In this document: one piece after another, positions 1 through 13,459 of the stretch
How the letters are laid out: every line of letters starts with the position of its first letter
How positions within the stretch are numbered: position 1 is the stretch's first letter
Origin: Litomosoides sigmodontis
Lineage: Eukaryota > Nematoda > Chromadorea > Rhabditida > Onchocercidae
Reading direction: 5' to 3'
Assembly: GCA_963070105.1 (NCBI GenBank)
Contig: OY718803.1
Coordinates: 2,648,507 to 2,712,506 of the forward strand
Length of the DNA: 64,000 nucleotides
Notes under the pieces: generated by a model
What the model saw: only the letters and a program-made list of their open reading frames with translations
Told to the model about the DNA's origin: nothing
Databases searched by the model: none
Program-made: the position numbers and the translations under genes

Positions 1-275
<275 letters not shown>

Positions 276-1171
276 TTAGATGATCCTTACTTTCTGACGT
301 TCATTCGTCTTGTGATGTGTGTGCTGTATGTTTTCATTGTCTACAAAGCAGTGGACCACTTTGGTGCTGATCGATTCGCGATGAAACACTGGTCTGTATG
401 GACTAGGAAAGTTTGTTCTAACTTATCGGCGTAAAAGTCGTTGCATTATACGGAAATCTTTTTGTCTCAATTTTTCCATTTTTTTTTTGCGGCTGTAATT
501 TGGCTTAATGACATTTTGCGCATTTACTAACTGATTAATCACAAATGTCTTCGGTACATATTGTGATTAATCGATTAAATTTCTATGTCTTACGGTTGTT
601 AAAAGTTTTTGTTCATTTTTCGACATGTTATTTATTTTGATATTATTTAATTTGAAACAGTTTGGAAGATTATGTGTTCAGCCGTTTTTTTCTGTTTTTA
701 CTAATCAATTGATTATTTGGTGTTCGATTATTTATATGCAAATAAATGGATTTATGAAGACTGCAAGCGGCGTCTGGCACATATCTTGGTAGCGCATTCT
801 TGAGTTGCTTTGAAAAACCTGGCCAAAGTCAGCAAATTTGAAATTATTTTCCAGTACATAGTATGATTTGAATTGAATAAATTTTCCTCGCAATTCCATC
901 TTCAATCATTTCACAACAAGTGAAAAGTGCTGCAAATATCAAATGGAAAGATTTTGTGGATGTAATAATTGAAACGTTACTGCTAGGCAATGTGTCCATT
1001 AATTCGTAAGCGTCATGTGTAATACCTAAACCAATTCATTTGAGGAATGAAGAACGAGAAAATTCCAAATTTCAATCATTCCAACGAAATTGAAAATTAA
1101 GTATGAAGCAGACAAGCGATATGCCTTTTCAAACTGTCGTACGTTTAATTCCGAAATATCGATAACAGTTA
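276..1171. other. intergenic, no gene seen
   Basis: This is AT-rich sequence downstream of the minus-strand metallo-beta-lactamase-like gene. I see no exon pattern on either strand. The gene's 3' UTR would fall here, reading leftwards from 1171. Confidence 0.6.
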
Positions 1172-2991
1172 TCAATAGTTATCATGACAGTTGAATTCTC
1201 GCTTCATACTACTCACTATCCGAAACAGCGGTCCGTGTCCAGGAATGATACAGTTAGCTAGGCACAGTAAACGTCTTCTTGATTCATCCTGTTGTACTTC
1301 ACTGAATGCTAACTGTTTCCACAACGTTGAATCCTTTATGTCTTCCCTTCGCATGAATATATCACCTTCAACAATGGAGATGCAAATCACTTCCTTTGGT
1401 AATGTAATTCTTAGCACTTCAATTTTTTCTTCCAATTCAAAAAACAAAAAAAAAAAGGGAAATGTAGAAATTTTGAACGATTAAAAAAATTTTAGTGAAT
1501 TTCAACTTTCATCTCGTATTAACGGTGATAATAATTTTTCGTTTTATGTAAGTGCAGTAAATTGACAATATTGACAATAATTGCAATATTAGCACTTTCT
1601 AAAGTTAAAGTAATCAAGTAATTTCAACTTTTTTTTTTAGAGAGAAAGAGAGAGACAAAAATTCTTAGTTGAGAGGACGATATTATTAGCTCATTCATTC
1701 AGTTAACTGTTAGATGTGATTTCGTTTAAATTAATTAATCTTACCAGAAACAATAACAGTGCCGAAAAAGCTTGTATTATTAATGAGAACAGCAATTTCA
1801 TCAGCTGTATGACCCGATGTTTTTAGCAAATAAACATTTCTTGTTAATTTTTCAACGTCATCCTGAAACTCGCTAAATGCAAATGAATGGAACGGTCGTT
1901 GGTGTGTAACTTTTATGCTAATTATTTTTTCGCAAAATTATTAATTTGCTATATAATTTCAAAGTGAAATATATGCTTTTGCTATTGCTTTCCATACATA
2001 GCCTTTAATTCTACTGCTACTTTATTAATAGTTGTTAGTTAGTTTACTGGTAGTTTCGAAGGTGAAGAAACCTTAAAAATTCTTGAAAAATTTGACTTTC
2101 CACCGACATGCATAAACCTTCCAGCATAGTGGAATGCATCAGGGAAATGATTGGTGTTGCCGGAATGATCAGAGTGACCATGTGTTGTGATCACATAATT
2201 GATTGCTGGTGGTGGAGAGCCAAGTTCACTCAATCCTGCAGTAATAACAATAGTAAATTGTTGAAGTTAAAATTATCACATTAAAATTGAAATTTGCAAA
2301 TGACAAACTTTGCATCATCCACGCACGCCCGCTAATATCGGTGGAAAGACCCGTGTCCACCAGAATTCTTTTTCCATCATCAATTATAAGGGTGATTGAG
2401 GACACAAATTCGTAGTTATTTTCATCACGCCGCATAATTGAACCCTAAATGTCAGATCAAAAATTTCATTTCACCATTGGCTACTTTACCAGTTGTACGC
2501 TTTCTTGCATCTTTCCGATGTTGCTGACCTCTTACAGCTACTTGCAATGATAGGTAGAGGACGAACTTTGACCTTGTCACCTCACGAGTAATATGCTTAT
2601 TGATTTTTGATGCAAACACAAATGCCATTTACAGTAAGCCCCTTTTTGCTTATTTGTTTATCAACAATTTTCACACTTCGAATTACTTTTATTTCAAAAA
2701 ATTTACTAATTTAAAGCAGTTTGAATTTTCTCATTGAAATGAATTGTGGCCAAAATGTGCAAAATTTAGCAAATTCTCTCCTATAAAAATGAAAAAATTT
2801 AATTCCTAACTTAATTATCAAATATTAAACTGATAATAGTCAAATTAATTTACCTCTCTAACAACATAAATCATCGGATTTTGCACTTCGGATGTTGCGA
2901 GCGCAGTACGTGGTAGTATCATCTTGCCATTTTGCATTTTACGCTTATTAATAATAATTGGTGCTAAATTTTTTGTTAGTATATCGGTCAT
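1172..2991 (-). CDS. MBLAC1: MBLAC1-like metallo-beta-lactamase-domain protein (5 exons, 249 aa)
   Basis: Exons on the minus strand are 2991-2854, 2444-2309, 2235-2072, 1862-1745 and 1365-1172. Every intron is GT-AG, the phases (0,1,0,1) agree, and the stop is at 1174-1172. The product is 249 aa, close to the length of human MBLAC1 as I recall it. The metal-binding set is complete: THGHSDH (His110, His112, Asp114, His115), SGHT (His164), SGD (Asp187) and PGHG (His229). The strand segment LVDTG is also present. No signal peptide is visible, so a cytosolic hydrolase is expected. Known family: MBLAC1 is a metal-dependent nuclease or hydrolase, and the C. elegans relative swip-10 acts in glia to limit dopaminergic signalling. 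Which paralogue this is, and its substrate, cannot be read from the sequence. It lies 618 bp downstream of the next minus-strand gene. That is wider than usual operon spacing in C. elegans, so co-transcription is possible but unsupported. Confidence 0.9.
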
Positions 2992-3609
2992 TTTATTTCA
3001 ATATTTTATTTAAAATTTTTAAAGCAAAAAATATAAAACTTATAATTTGGTAATATTGTAATCTTAGTGACCTTCATTGACCTAAGTATACCGCCATCCT
3101 TTTTTTTTCCTAAATTTAGCAAAATATTCTCATTTATATTTCCTGCCAAAGGCATTCATATCACAAGAAACTTTTTTGCAAACTTTGATTTCCATCAAGC
3201 GCTTTTGTCGCCTCGCTCATTTGCAAACGTCTGAAAGCGATCCAACTTTCTCAATATATTTTATAGCTATATTTGCAGCTAACTTATTCTTCTACTTTTA
3301 CATGCAATAATTAAAAGTATCAGAGAAGTGTGTAGAGTAATGAGTAGAGTTAAGCAATAATAAAATAACACTAATTGATCAAAAAACCGTTCAAAATTCC
3401 CGAACGAATTAATTTTTGATTAAATTACAAAAGAATTAAGATAAAAACTTTCAACTTATAGGCAATTCAATTTATTATAAGTGATCAGAAAACTCCTATT
3501 CTAAATTTTTACTGAAACAGTAACTTTGTGTTATCAATTAAAATGATCAGTGCTTGAAATGGAAAAGATCAGGAATGGAAATGCTTGCTTATTCAAATTA
3601 TCATTAACA
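2992..3609. other. intergenic spacer between two minus-strand genes
   Basis: AT-rich sequence without exon features. It must carry the promoter or trans-splice region of the MBLAC1-like gene and the 3' UTR of the gene to its right. I could not place a specific signal. Confidence 0.55.
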
Positions 3610-5385
3610 TCATCTACCACTACTACTGTCACGACGAATCATTGTGCACATGCAAACGTACCGGAAAGAAATTCCATCACTATTTTTCAATTTTGAACCG
3701 GAATTGAAACGACGATAGGAAAGCTCGATGGGTTTCACGTCCGATACGCTGAGTGTGTTTGATGAGTGAATTACTTCTCTATCATTTCCACTCAATTCTC
3801 TCCTCATTGCAGCGTAATTTCGTGTTCCTTTTTGCTTATTAATCATTTGCTAGAAATTAAACACTCATAAGCTTCCTTCAAACACTTCACTGCTACTCGT
3901 CGATGCAATCGAAATGCTAATTTTAGCATGAAAATCGAATTGAAACAATCAATTGTGAATTATTTGCAAAACTATTGAGTGTTATTATTATTGCCTGTAG
4001 TAGCGATGCAAGTTGCTCAAAATCAAAATGCATTTTTCCGGTAGCATTTTGAAATTGTCGGCGAAGTGTTCCTTCTTCAACTTTTACGCGCTGTAATTTG
4101 TTGTGTGCTACGGTTGATGATGAAAATGGTGTTGTAAGTCTGCGCGTCGATGGTATTTTCACTTTCGTACTTTTAATTTGTTTAATTGGTGAAATGGAAG
4201 AAATCGGCGTAACGTTTGAATCACTACCACTCATTATATTGAACTGTAACAGAAAATTAATTGCGTCTTTTTTTTTTCTTAAAAAAAAAGAAACAAAAAA
4301 GAAGCAAGAAGTATAAATTATTGAATAAGAAAAGCAAACCTAAATCATATTGGTGATTAATTTTTTGCTATCATTTTTGAAAATTTATTACTTATTAAAT
4401 GATTAAGCAGCAAATGATAGATTTTGATTAACTTGAATTAAATTTTTAGCTTCAATGATTTAAAATGAATTTAAATTGACCGATAAGTGTTACTACTAAT
4501 CGGCGAATAATTTTTTTAAACAAATAAAAGACTAATTAAAAGATTATTTAAAGAAAAAAATTATTTAAAGAATAATTTTTAGGAAATCATCTTTTTGAAT
4601 TTTATGTTTATTTTTACAATTTGTATTTTGTATCGTTTTTTTGACAGTTACAATAATAGTTATTATGAAAATTTTTAGCAGAAGTGAGTGGGTGGATGGA
4701 ATTTGAAAAAAAGGTCTATTTGACTTCATTAATTAACCTCTCTTTTTTAACTTCCTTTTTTTATTTTACCCATTTATCACTTTATTAATTAATCCATTGC
4801 ACTTAATTAAGTCATTAATTACGAACAACTAACATTTCCACCAATTTTGACCACATTTCCATTTATTTCAGCAAAGGTTGTATTTTGTGCTTCGTTGCTA
4901 TCTGACCGATCAATGAATACTTCTTCAAACGGTAATTTCGAAACTGAGCCTTTTCCACGTCGAGTAAAGTCGTGAAGCCAACGCATCGCCAGCTTACCGC
5001 TGTTATTACGCAATTTCAAAATTTTCAAACGATCAATACTGTCTGAAGAGAGAACATTGTAAAAGTTGCAAGTGATAGCTTGTGTAATTTAAATTTTTAT
5101 ATTTACTAAAGTTAAGTTGAAATGAAAAAAATCATTCATTTTCAATTCCATTCAATTCAATCAGAGTTGTTTTTTTTTGCCTAATTTACGTTGAATTAAT
5201 TTCGAATGAGCTGGTGAATTAATAATTCGCATATTAATCAATCAATAAATACCGATAAATTAGTGACTGATATACCGCTAGTAAAATTTCAACTTGTTGA
5301 AGAGCAAAAGCTTACTTTTTTGCGGTATTGTTTGCGTAACAAGTAAGGAAAAAATAGTTAGAAGAGAAGAGGTAATGAGCGACAT
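3610..5385 (-). CDS. predicted secreted protein of unknown function (4 exons, about 255-271 aa)
   Basis: Exons on the minus strand are 5385-5316, 5042-4834, 4243-3995 (or 4243-3947) and 3849-3610. The first encodes a start Met and a typical signal peptide (MSLITSSLLTIFSLLVTQT), joined in phase 1 to the second. Exon 2 holds basic and mixed sequence including RRGKG. Exon 3 is Ser/Thr/Lys-rich with N-glycosylation sites such as NVT and NAT. Exon 4 ends in an Arg/Ser-rich tail with a single CMC cysteine pair. The exon 3 donor is uncertain: either a GC donor after CTACTACAG (255 aa) or a GT donor 48 bp later (271 aa). Both keep frame. No known domain is recognised. RR and KR-like dibasic sites are present, but no Gly-Lys-Arg amidation pattern, so a neuropeptide precursor is not supported. 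It probably enters the secretory pathway; function is unknown. A nematode-restricted secreted protein is the simplest guess. Confidence 0.65.
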
Positions 5386-6845
5386 CGTCTCAGAGAGATT
5401 ATAATTACTGTCGAATTGAAATATTTCAGACTTTCAAAAAATAGGTTAAATCCATCAATTCGTACAATTAAAGAATAAAAGGTAAGTATTCGGGTAGCAA
5501 TTACCTTGGCATGTCACATTTGTGCCATCAAATCGAAATTGAGGAAATGCATTTGAATTTATTAATGCAACAAATTGTTGCCGTTGCAATTAGGACTTTT
5601 TGGCTTATTTCTTTTTAATCAATTTATATCTAAGATATAGAAGGCAGAAAAAATTCGTAAGTAGCATTTTTGAAATTTTATTAATTTGAGTTACAAATAA
5701 AAATTTTTTAAGTAATTCAAAATGCACAGTAAATGTATTAAATGAGATAATAATTCATGTGGATTTATTCTTCCTTGTAATCGTTCCAGAATTTTTCATT
5801 TCAATTATTTCATTTCTGACAGTTGGGATTTCGTGATGTCACTGTGCCTAACATAACCATTCCTTGCAAAACACACCTTCTAAAAATCATTAACTTAATC
5901 AATTAATTAGTAATGGAAATGAAAAAGAGCAAGCAAAGTTTGCATGATCAAATTTTAAATATGAAAAATTCCATTTTTGTAAAGGTTAAAACATTTATTT
6001 CGTTATGCGTTTCATGGCATTTTAATTTGTCAAATGAAATAAATGCCTTCAACAATAACCAATTAAAATTAACTAAATTTTAATAAATTTTATGTAACAA
6101 AATATGATTATTCAAATGGAGTACTTTAAAAATGCAATTATGCAAATGAACTTCCCGACAAAACTCCCTACTACCAATACTTTCAAAAGATGTGTAGAAA
6201 AGCTGAAATTAAAAAACAAAAAAAAATATACGAGTGGATTTGATAGCTGCCTGTTATGCGCAACAATTCCGATACATAACAACGCGCTATCAGCAAACAA
6301 TAATAAGCGTATTGTAAAAAAAGAAAGTAAAAATTGAAAACGACCTATCATCTGTTTGATAGTTCCTTTCCTTCTTCAATTTGAAAAGTTTAATGAAAAA
6401 TTTCGATTTTGCACCAAATCAGCTGAGACATGGAAAATCAGCACTTTCAACATTTTCAAATTGCATGACTTATGCAAAAAAAACGCGAATGTTATTAATA
6501 ACAGTTTGAAAATGGAAATGTGAAAATTGAAGTTAATTTGTGACATTTTCATATTTTAATTATTTCTCAAAGCTGACATATGTACATGCACTTATTAAAA
6601 TGCTTTTTAAGCCATGGAAAAAAACGAAATACAAAGAGAGGGAAATTATTGTTGGTTTTTAGAGTTTTTTAAAACTTTTTAAATTCAAATAAATTCATTT
6701 CCATTGATTAGCTACATTTACATGTTATATTCACATTCACATTTACGTTTCCTTTCACGCAAATTTAAGTCTTATATTACATTTGCATTATTCAGCATTA
6801 AATAAAAAAAAAATTTGGAAAAAATGTTGCAAGTATTAGTGTTAC
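5386..6845. other. intergenic, no gene seen
   Basis: AT-rich sequence upstream of the minus-strand secreted-protein gene. Two overlapping antisense reading frames of about 78 codons near 6104-6351 are AT-composition frames without splice or domain support. The promoter of the secreted gene should lie in its left part. Confidence 0.55.
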
Positions 6846-8670
6846 TTAATTTGACGAATAATGCAGCACTCTGCTAATGCTCGGAGGAGAAAAAATTTTT
6901 CGCTCTTTTATCAATAAATGTAATTCATGCACGCTTACAGTACTGCAATAAGCTATTTTAGATAAAATTTCTTTTATTGACACGTCCGTAGCACTAACAG
7001 CACTCTCTATGTGCGTGAAATGCAGCATTTCCGTGCTATCCTTGTGCGTCATGGCGTCATGCACATTTTCGTTACGTCCGCAAATCTCTTGAAAAACGCC
7101 GACAAATGACATCAAATGATCTTTGAGGCACTGTTGCTGTTTGAATTGCATTTTACAAAAAACAACAGGTTAAAAAGGATTGACGTGTGCGTGCTTTCTC
7201 ACAATTTTGGAGATTAGCTAATTTCTTGAATCGCTTATGACATACTTCACATTGGAAGGACGTTTCATCGGCATGACTCATCAAATGACCTATCAGGGTA
7301 TTTCAGTGTGACATTGGAATTGCTTTTTTTTTCTTCCATATTGAAAAGATCTGTTTCAAACAAAAGAGTTTGGAGAGGTTGAGCTACCTGATGACCTAGT
7401 CCCTCTTATCAGTGTGCGGTTGAGCTACGACATATGCCGTTGCACAAATTCCTATTATCACTGTCATCTTCAACCTATCGGAAGCGCGTGGGTGTGCTGC
7501 TGCATCGTAATGTGCAAGACCGATTTTGTTACTTCAAAAATAGTTCACAAATCACTTTACTTTTTAAAATGATCACATAACGATGCGCGAAATGGTAGAA
7601 AATACAATTTACACCACTACAAACAACACTACAGTTAATTGTTGTGGGCAAAGAAAAAAAAAAAATTCATAAATCCGTCTCAATCATGCATGCCTTCCAT
7701 CATTTGACGTACGTAAGGAGGTCACTGTGAAACGCGGCGTCTCATCGCTGGCATTACATATTCTTTCCGCTGTTTCTTCCACAACATATCTCACATCCTA
7801 GCAAACCTTCCACAATTCGCTCTTCTGTGTTTCCTTAGCATACAGTGCCTCTGAACAGCTTATTGCATGTGCTACACTTGTGGGGTGTTGCTGCGTCGCT
7901 ATCTGTCTTCTCAACGGTGTTCGAAAAGCTGAAGTGTTGCGGTTGGGGTTGAGGTTGGGGTTGGGGTTGCTGAGGTACTTCGTCGGTACCACCTACCTTG
8001 TCGGAGTGGTATGATCGCTTCGCTTATCACAACACGTAACACTTGCTCGATGCCTTTTCCGCTTCAATACCATCGGTTACAGCTCACAATTGTGTCCTTA
8101 CTCACCCGATTACTTAATTCTACGAGTAATTCGCTATCAGCTAATTGAGACCTGAAATAGCCCAAAACGGTTCCTTAATTTATGTCGTCACAGACCTCCT
8201 AGCTCTGACAATCGGAAACATTGCTCGGAAGAACCGTTAAATTTGAAGATTTCGCCGTCCAATCTAAAAGTGTCAAAATGAATTTGCTTAGAGTTAGAGC
8301 GATTTGCTACTCAAACTTACAAATCACTTTCTCCCTAACTTCTACACACTGCAACTTAATGTCTTCATTCACATACCGTTTACTCGTGCAACGTATAACG
8401 ACGGCAACGTGAACATTATGAGAGTGTACGGTAGCGACGTCATCAATAATGGCAATTTGCTGAAGTGAAGGCGGGAAATCAAAGTGCGATGATAGTTCTA
8501 ATAGTAATAGGAGGAACTGTTTTTGTACACTTCGGTAGATCGCATGATCGATGGTCACACAAGACTATTAGTGCACTTGCATAGCAACCCTTACTTCATC
8601 ATAGCCTGATTCTTTTTGTTGGTTTGAATTGAAAAACTTTAATTTAATTCAAATGCATTGCTAACAAGGA
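6846..8670 (-). pseudogene. decayed C2H2 zinc-finger repeat, copy A
   Basis: Reading leftwards, this holds pieces shared with copies B (45715-46900) and C (52900-54345). A block at about 8165-8460 (with GACCTCCTAGCTCTGA) is nearly identical in all three. The block at about 7400-7600 matches copy C. The frame ending at 6846 carries ATDVSIKEIL, matching ATDVLIKQIL in copy B. Near 7200-7280 a minus-strand frame reads FQCEVCHKRFKKLANLQN, a C2H2 finger whose first zinc His is replaced by Cys. At about 7930-7970 an insert encodes an Asn-Pro repeat. Frames are broken between blocks, so this is best read as a pseudogene or dead repeat copy. It could still be part of a multi-exon gene family. Confidence 0.6.
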
Positions 8671-8675
8671 GTATA

Positions 8676-8682
8676 GGTGTGT

Positions 8683-8729
<47 letters not shown>

Positions 8730-8730
8730 T
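8676..8730. repeat. TG dinucleotide microsatellite
   Basis: About 55 bp of TG repeat with minor interruptions, just right of zinc-finger repeat copy A. Confidence 0.95.
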
Positions 8731-11235
8731 GAATTGCCACCAAACTCTTTTCACAGCGCAGAACGAAATGAAATCTTCCGATTGATGTGTGCTGCAACAA
8801 TTTTTGCTTGAAAAAAAAACCGATAAAGCACTGTTCTTAAACGAATTTACGATTTCTTTAAAGTAATCAAATTTAAATTTGCAAAAGGTGAAGGAAAAAG
8901 AAAACTAATTTCTCTCTCGCTTGCTTTGAAGTGAATGATCGATGATTTTTATTTTAAAAAAGAAATTTCCACTATTCATTTTACAAACATTTTTGTCAGC
9001 GAAAAAAAAAGAATGGCACTCTTTTTTCATACATTTTCGAAGTGTTACATTTTCGGAAAAATTGAATTTAATTAAACTACAACTCTCTGCTTTTTGTTGT
9101 TACTATCGAAATGGCAATGATGTTCAACACTCTCGTTTTATTGACGCTAATTTTCAACATTTGTGATTGTTAGTAGTAGATTCAAAAGAACTCATTAAGC
9201 ATTTAAATTAAAATTGAACAGCCTACTTCACTGTTGTAGCAGTAAAATATTGGTTGGAAATAAGTTGCTGTATTGTTTTCTTACTTGACAGTAACACTTT
9301 GACGGTAGTGCTAGAGGTAGTTGCAACAGACAGTTTAAGCTAGCGAAATCTCTTCAAGCAGTTAAGTCAATTTAAAACTTACCACATTAGGAGAAATTTG
9401 CTGAAGCGCCCACCCTAGGATATTCCAATAATTTTAGGACATATCTGAAATTGCATGAAATCAAAAGGATGATGCGGGAATGATTGACAAATATAAGGAG
9501 TGAGAAATGTCCTTACTGATTAGCGATGAAGATTTGTAAATGAACTTTGTGGAAGTAATCGCTTGAGCAATCTCATGGGTACAATTCACTTGCTTACTTA
9601 CTCAAAACATTCCACATTTCATCCCTCTCCTTCTTTTTCATCTCATTTTTTTCACACTTCCTCTTCCACCATATCATTTTCACTGGTTTATTCGGATATC
9701 TTATTTTGAATTTATCGATGTTATTTTGTGTTAACTCAATTTTTCCTCCTCCCACATTTCCGCCGCTTTTTTCTTCGTCTTTTCCTCTTTTTTTTTGGTA
9801 TGCAATAAAATTTTAATTTCCTTTCTTTTGTGCTATTTTTAATTTTTTTCTCGTTTTCTTTGTTTATTGTTTTTAGACACTTGCTGTATGTGTTAGTATT
9901 ATTTAATTAATTTAATTTTTATTACCGTTAATTATTTTACCTTTTATACTAATCCACAACCACTGTTACTTCTATCTTCAAAAAACGGAACTATGAGATT
10001 GGTACGTGGTTGCAATGTGTTGTAACAATTGCCGTGTCAATTTGTTTGCTAAAAATATTCGTTTAAATGTTTTGTTTTCATAAATATCTATTTAAAGAAA
10101 TAATTTCAATTATAATTTTGGCAAAAAAAGAAAACGGAATGGAATAAAATGGCGAAAATTCACTTTTCATTCTCTTAATTAAAAATTTTATCCTTTTCCT
10201 TTTCCTTAATCTTTCCCATTCTTTTTTTTCCTAACATCAAAATGAAAAGAGGCAATTTTAACTTATCAAGTAGTAAAGAAATTTACAAAACGAACAAGGG
10301 GAAATGAATTAGGGACAATTTTTTTCATCATTTTTTTTGTTTTGCATGACTACTTTTAGATGGATACTTATTGGTACTTCTTATTGAAGTAAATAGGTGC
10401 TCCTTTGGAAAGTAAAAAACTAGCATAAAATTCTAATTTTACAATTCTTTTAACTTTTCCTTCTCTTCGTCCCATTTTGCTGAAGGACTTTATTTAGAAT
10501 GACGATAATTTTCATAACTAATTTAACTAATACTTTTGCAATATTTACTTCGTTTGATAAAGTTACAAATGACAAGTGATATCTTCCAGCACTTCTCTTT
10601 CTCTCTCTAATTTCGCTATTTATTAAAAAAAAAAAAAGCAAAACTGGAAAGAATAAAATATTACAAAAAAAAACATTCGACAAAGTAGAAGGAACGGAAT
10701 ATAATACTAACAATAATAATAAAAAAAATTAAAAATGAATGAAATAAAATGAAATTGCCGTGAAAAGAAAAGATGTTAGGAAGGAATGAAATTATATATG
10801 GACATATATCAAGTAGGAAATAAAACAATAAAAAAAAAATAGCGTAACCAATAACCAAAACTATAGCACTACTGATGGTCCATCATGGTTGCGGTCAGTT
10901 GGATTGGACAGGATAATTTTTTTTATACGAACGTCTTTTCTTTTTTTTTTGTTATTTAAGTCATTTGTGAACAGGAAAATAATGAAAAGAAAAAAAAAGC
11001 GTTCATTTAACACCTTTCTATTACAACTCTTGCATTAGCTGTAAATATGATGACCATTAATGACCATTAATGAGCGGCAAAAATTGATGAAAGTGAAAAC
11101 AACACGAGCAAACAAAGATCAAATCAGGGGAGAATTAAATGATCTGATAATTTAAATTAGGAAAAAACGATGACACACGTAGCTAAGGATTTTAATTTTA
11201 GCAGATCCGCTTAACTCGTTTTGTTTTTTTTTTTT

Positions 11236-11253
11236 GGGGGGGGGGGTGGGCGG
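11236..11253 (+). repeat. interrupted G-tract
   Basis: Eleven G, then T, GGG, C and GG, directly after a T-run of about 12. This is G-quadruplex-capable and stands out in the AT-rich surroundings. Confidence 0.85.
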
Positions 11254-12923
11254 AGAGAGAGGGGAAAGGTTTAAAACTAATTTAATTTAAACTTGTAAAA
11301 ATGTCTTAATTTATTGCTAATTTAATCATCTTTAATCTCTTATGATGGAATACGAGAATTACGCATAACTCAAGTGGTCAAGTGGTCGCTAAATCAATAA
11401 ACATAATCGGGGAGTATTTGCTTGGTTAATTTCATACGGTGGCTATTGATCGGTCAGTTTTAATTGCGCAACGGTTTTTCGTGTAATTGTTCATTGGTAC
11501 AAATGGTAATAATGTTAGTTATAGATTAGCATTTTTAATTTCCTTTATTTTTTACTTTCTTTTTATTTTTTTAATTTTTGTAACATTTATTTTTGTTTTC
11601 CTGTCGAAAATTTTTTGCCAGAATTCAAATTCTCCTCAATTGGTTGCGTCATTTGTTCGTATATTTCAGTTTTCAATTTCATTTCTTCTCTAATTCTTGC
11701 ACTCATTGCAATTTTCACTGTCATAGAGTAAGGCGAAGAGTAATGTGAACCTTTCGTTTTTTTTTCTTTCAAATCAATTTTTACGTTTTCATGCAAGCAC
11801 GAAACGATATCGACTTGAAGCAAATTTTGCATGAAATTTTTAGTATTGCCATTTTTTTGTTAAAAAAATACTTTTGTTAAACTATTTGCTAAAATATTTT
11901 TTTAGCAAAAACATTTCATTTTAGTTTTTGCTTTTTATTTATTTGCTTACTTTTTTTTTGCTTTTTGCCAAGAAATATTACATTTCCAAAAAAAATCGTA
12001 TCAAAACATTTTGCTCAGTTGAATATTAATTTAAAACAAAATTAAATAAACAAAAGTTTGATAAAATTGCAAGAAATAGAATTCCAAAATTATTTCTTCC
12101 ATTTTTTTTGTATTGCAATAAAAATTATAATTTAAAAGTTTTGTTGATAGGAGAAGATGTGAAATGATTGTTGATTTGCCAAGGGGTTAAAAATTTTAAT
12201 AATTTGATTCTACTAATTGGAATTTATGAACCCATCAAAAAAAAGAAGTCACTTAGCAACAATTGCTTTAATGTTTTACACGCTAAAGTAGCGTACGTCA
12301 AATGAAATTTACTTTCAAACAAGATAACCTATCCCATTTACTTTTCATACTGCATGAATTGCAAAAGAAAAAATTTTTTTTTTTGCCATTATTTCCGTAA
12401 AAATGCATTTTCCTTGAAAGTTGCGGGAAAAAATTTTCCCATCTTCACAACTTCTTCACTCCTAAATGCTTCTGGGCGCAAATTTATCAAATTTCCGCCG
12501 TCGCATAATTTATTCATCAATTTTCGTTGTCGAATTCAACTCATTTAAGCATATTCTATGCTCACTAAATTTCTTGTGATGAATGAAAATCTGTTTTTAC
12601 CAATTTATATCTTAGGGTAATCGAAAGGTTCTCTTTTTGTTTTTTCTTCTTTCACTTATTGTACAGTGTGAAATTTCACGCAAAATTTCTGACGCATTAG
12701 CTTCCTTCCAATATTGCAAATGTCTGACGTGCGAAATTTTTTGACGCTCTAAGCAAATGTAATTTAAGTGATAATTTAAATTTACACATATAAGTGATTG
12801 ATATTGATAATTCATATATTATTAAACAATCCACAAATGTCTAAATGTGTGAAGTGATAATAATGGTCAATAGATTTTTCACATACCGTAAGCATCAATT
12901 CAACGTTATATCACACACATAGT

Positions 12924-12974
12924 TCCTCCCTCTCTCTCTCTTTCTCTCTCTCTCTCTGTCTTCCTCTCTCTCTT
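12924..12974. repeat. CT-rich microsatellite
   Basis: A TCTCTC tract with CCT and TTT interruptions, in the region upstream of the punctin-like gene. Confidence 0.9.
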
Positions 12975-13440
12975 CGACTATATCCGATCATTTATATTTT
13001 ATCGTTTAGAATTGATTGCTTGCAACGAATGAAGTGGACAGAGCGGATGAATTAGAACCATTTGCTTTCTAATGAAATTGCTAGGTGCCATCCATCAAAT
13101 AACGACATTACTTCAATGGCACTATCAGCACAGTGATAATAATGAATTTTGTGACCAGTCCACTCGATGGACTTATTTAGTTCAATGCTTCGATGAATTT
13201 ACACTTTACAATAGCACACAAATAAAAGGTACAGAAAGGTGTCAGTTATTAAATTACAATTAAATAAGTGTTGTGCAAAGTGTGGCTTTACATGTTATCC
13301 ACCGTTTTTCTCTCTCACATTTTGCAATCGTTTCGTAAAATCTTAAGTAATTAATTTTTTTCGAGGTAATTAATTGTTGTTCATAAAAGAGGTAGGTGCT
13401 TTACAAAAACAAAAAAAGTAAATATTACACATTTTTTTTT

Positions 13441-13459
13441 GGGGGGGGGGGGGGGGGGG
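13441..13459 (+). repeat. 19-nt poly-G tract
   Basis: A pure run of 19 G immediately follows a T-run and lies about 1 kb upstream of the punctin start codon. In C. elegans, long mono-G tracts are maintained by the DOG-1/FANCJ helicase. Confidence 0.95.

Noticed and set aside
1191..1484. Plus-strand frame of 97 codons over the last MBLAC1 exon
   Set aside because: It is the antisense shadow of the minus-strand exon that carries the final metal-binding His.
5510..5620. Alternative first exon for the minus-strand secreted gene (reading FPQFRFDGTNVTC)
   Set aside because: Its phase fits exon 2, but there is no in-frame Met or acceptor before an upstream stop, whereas 5316-5385 gives a Met and a signal peptide.
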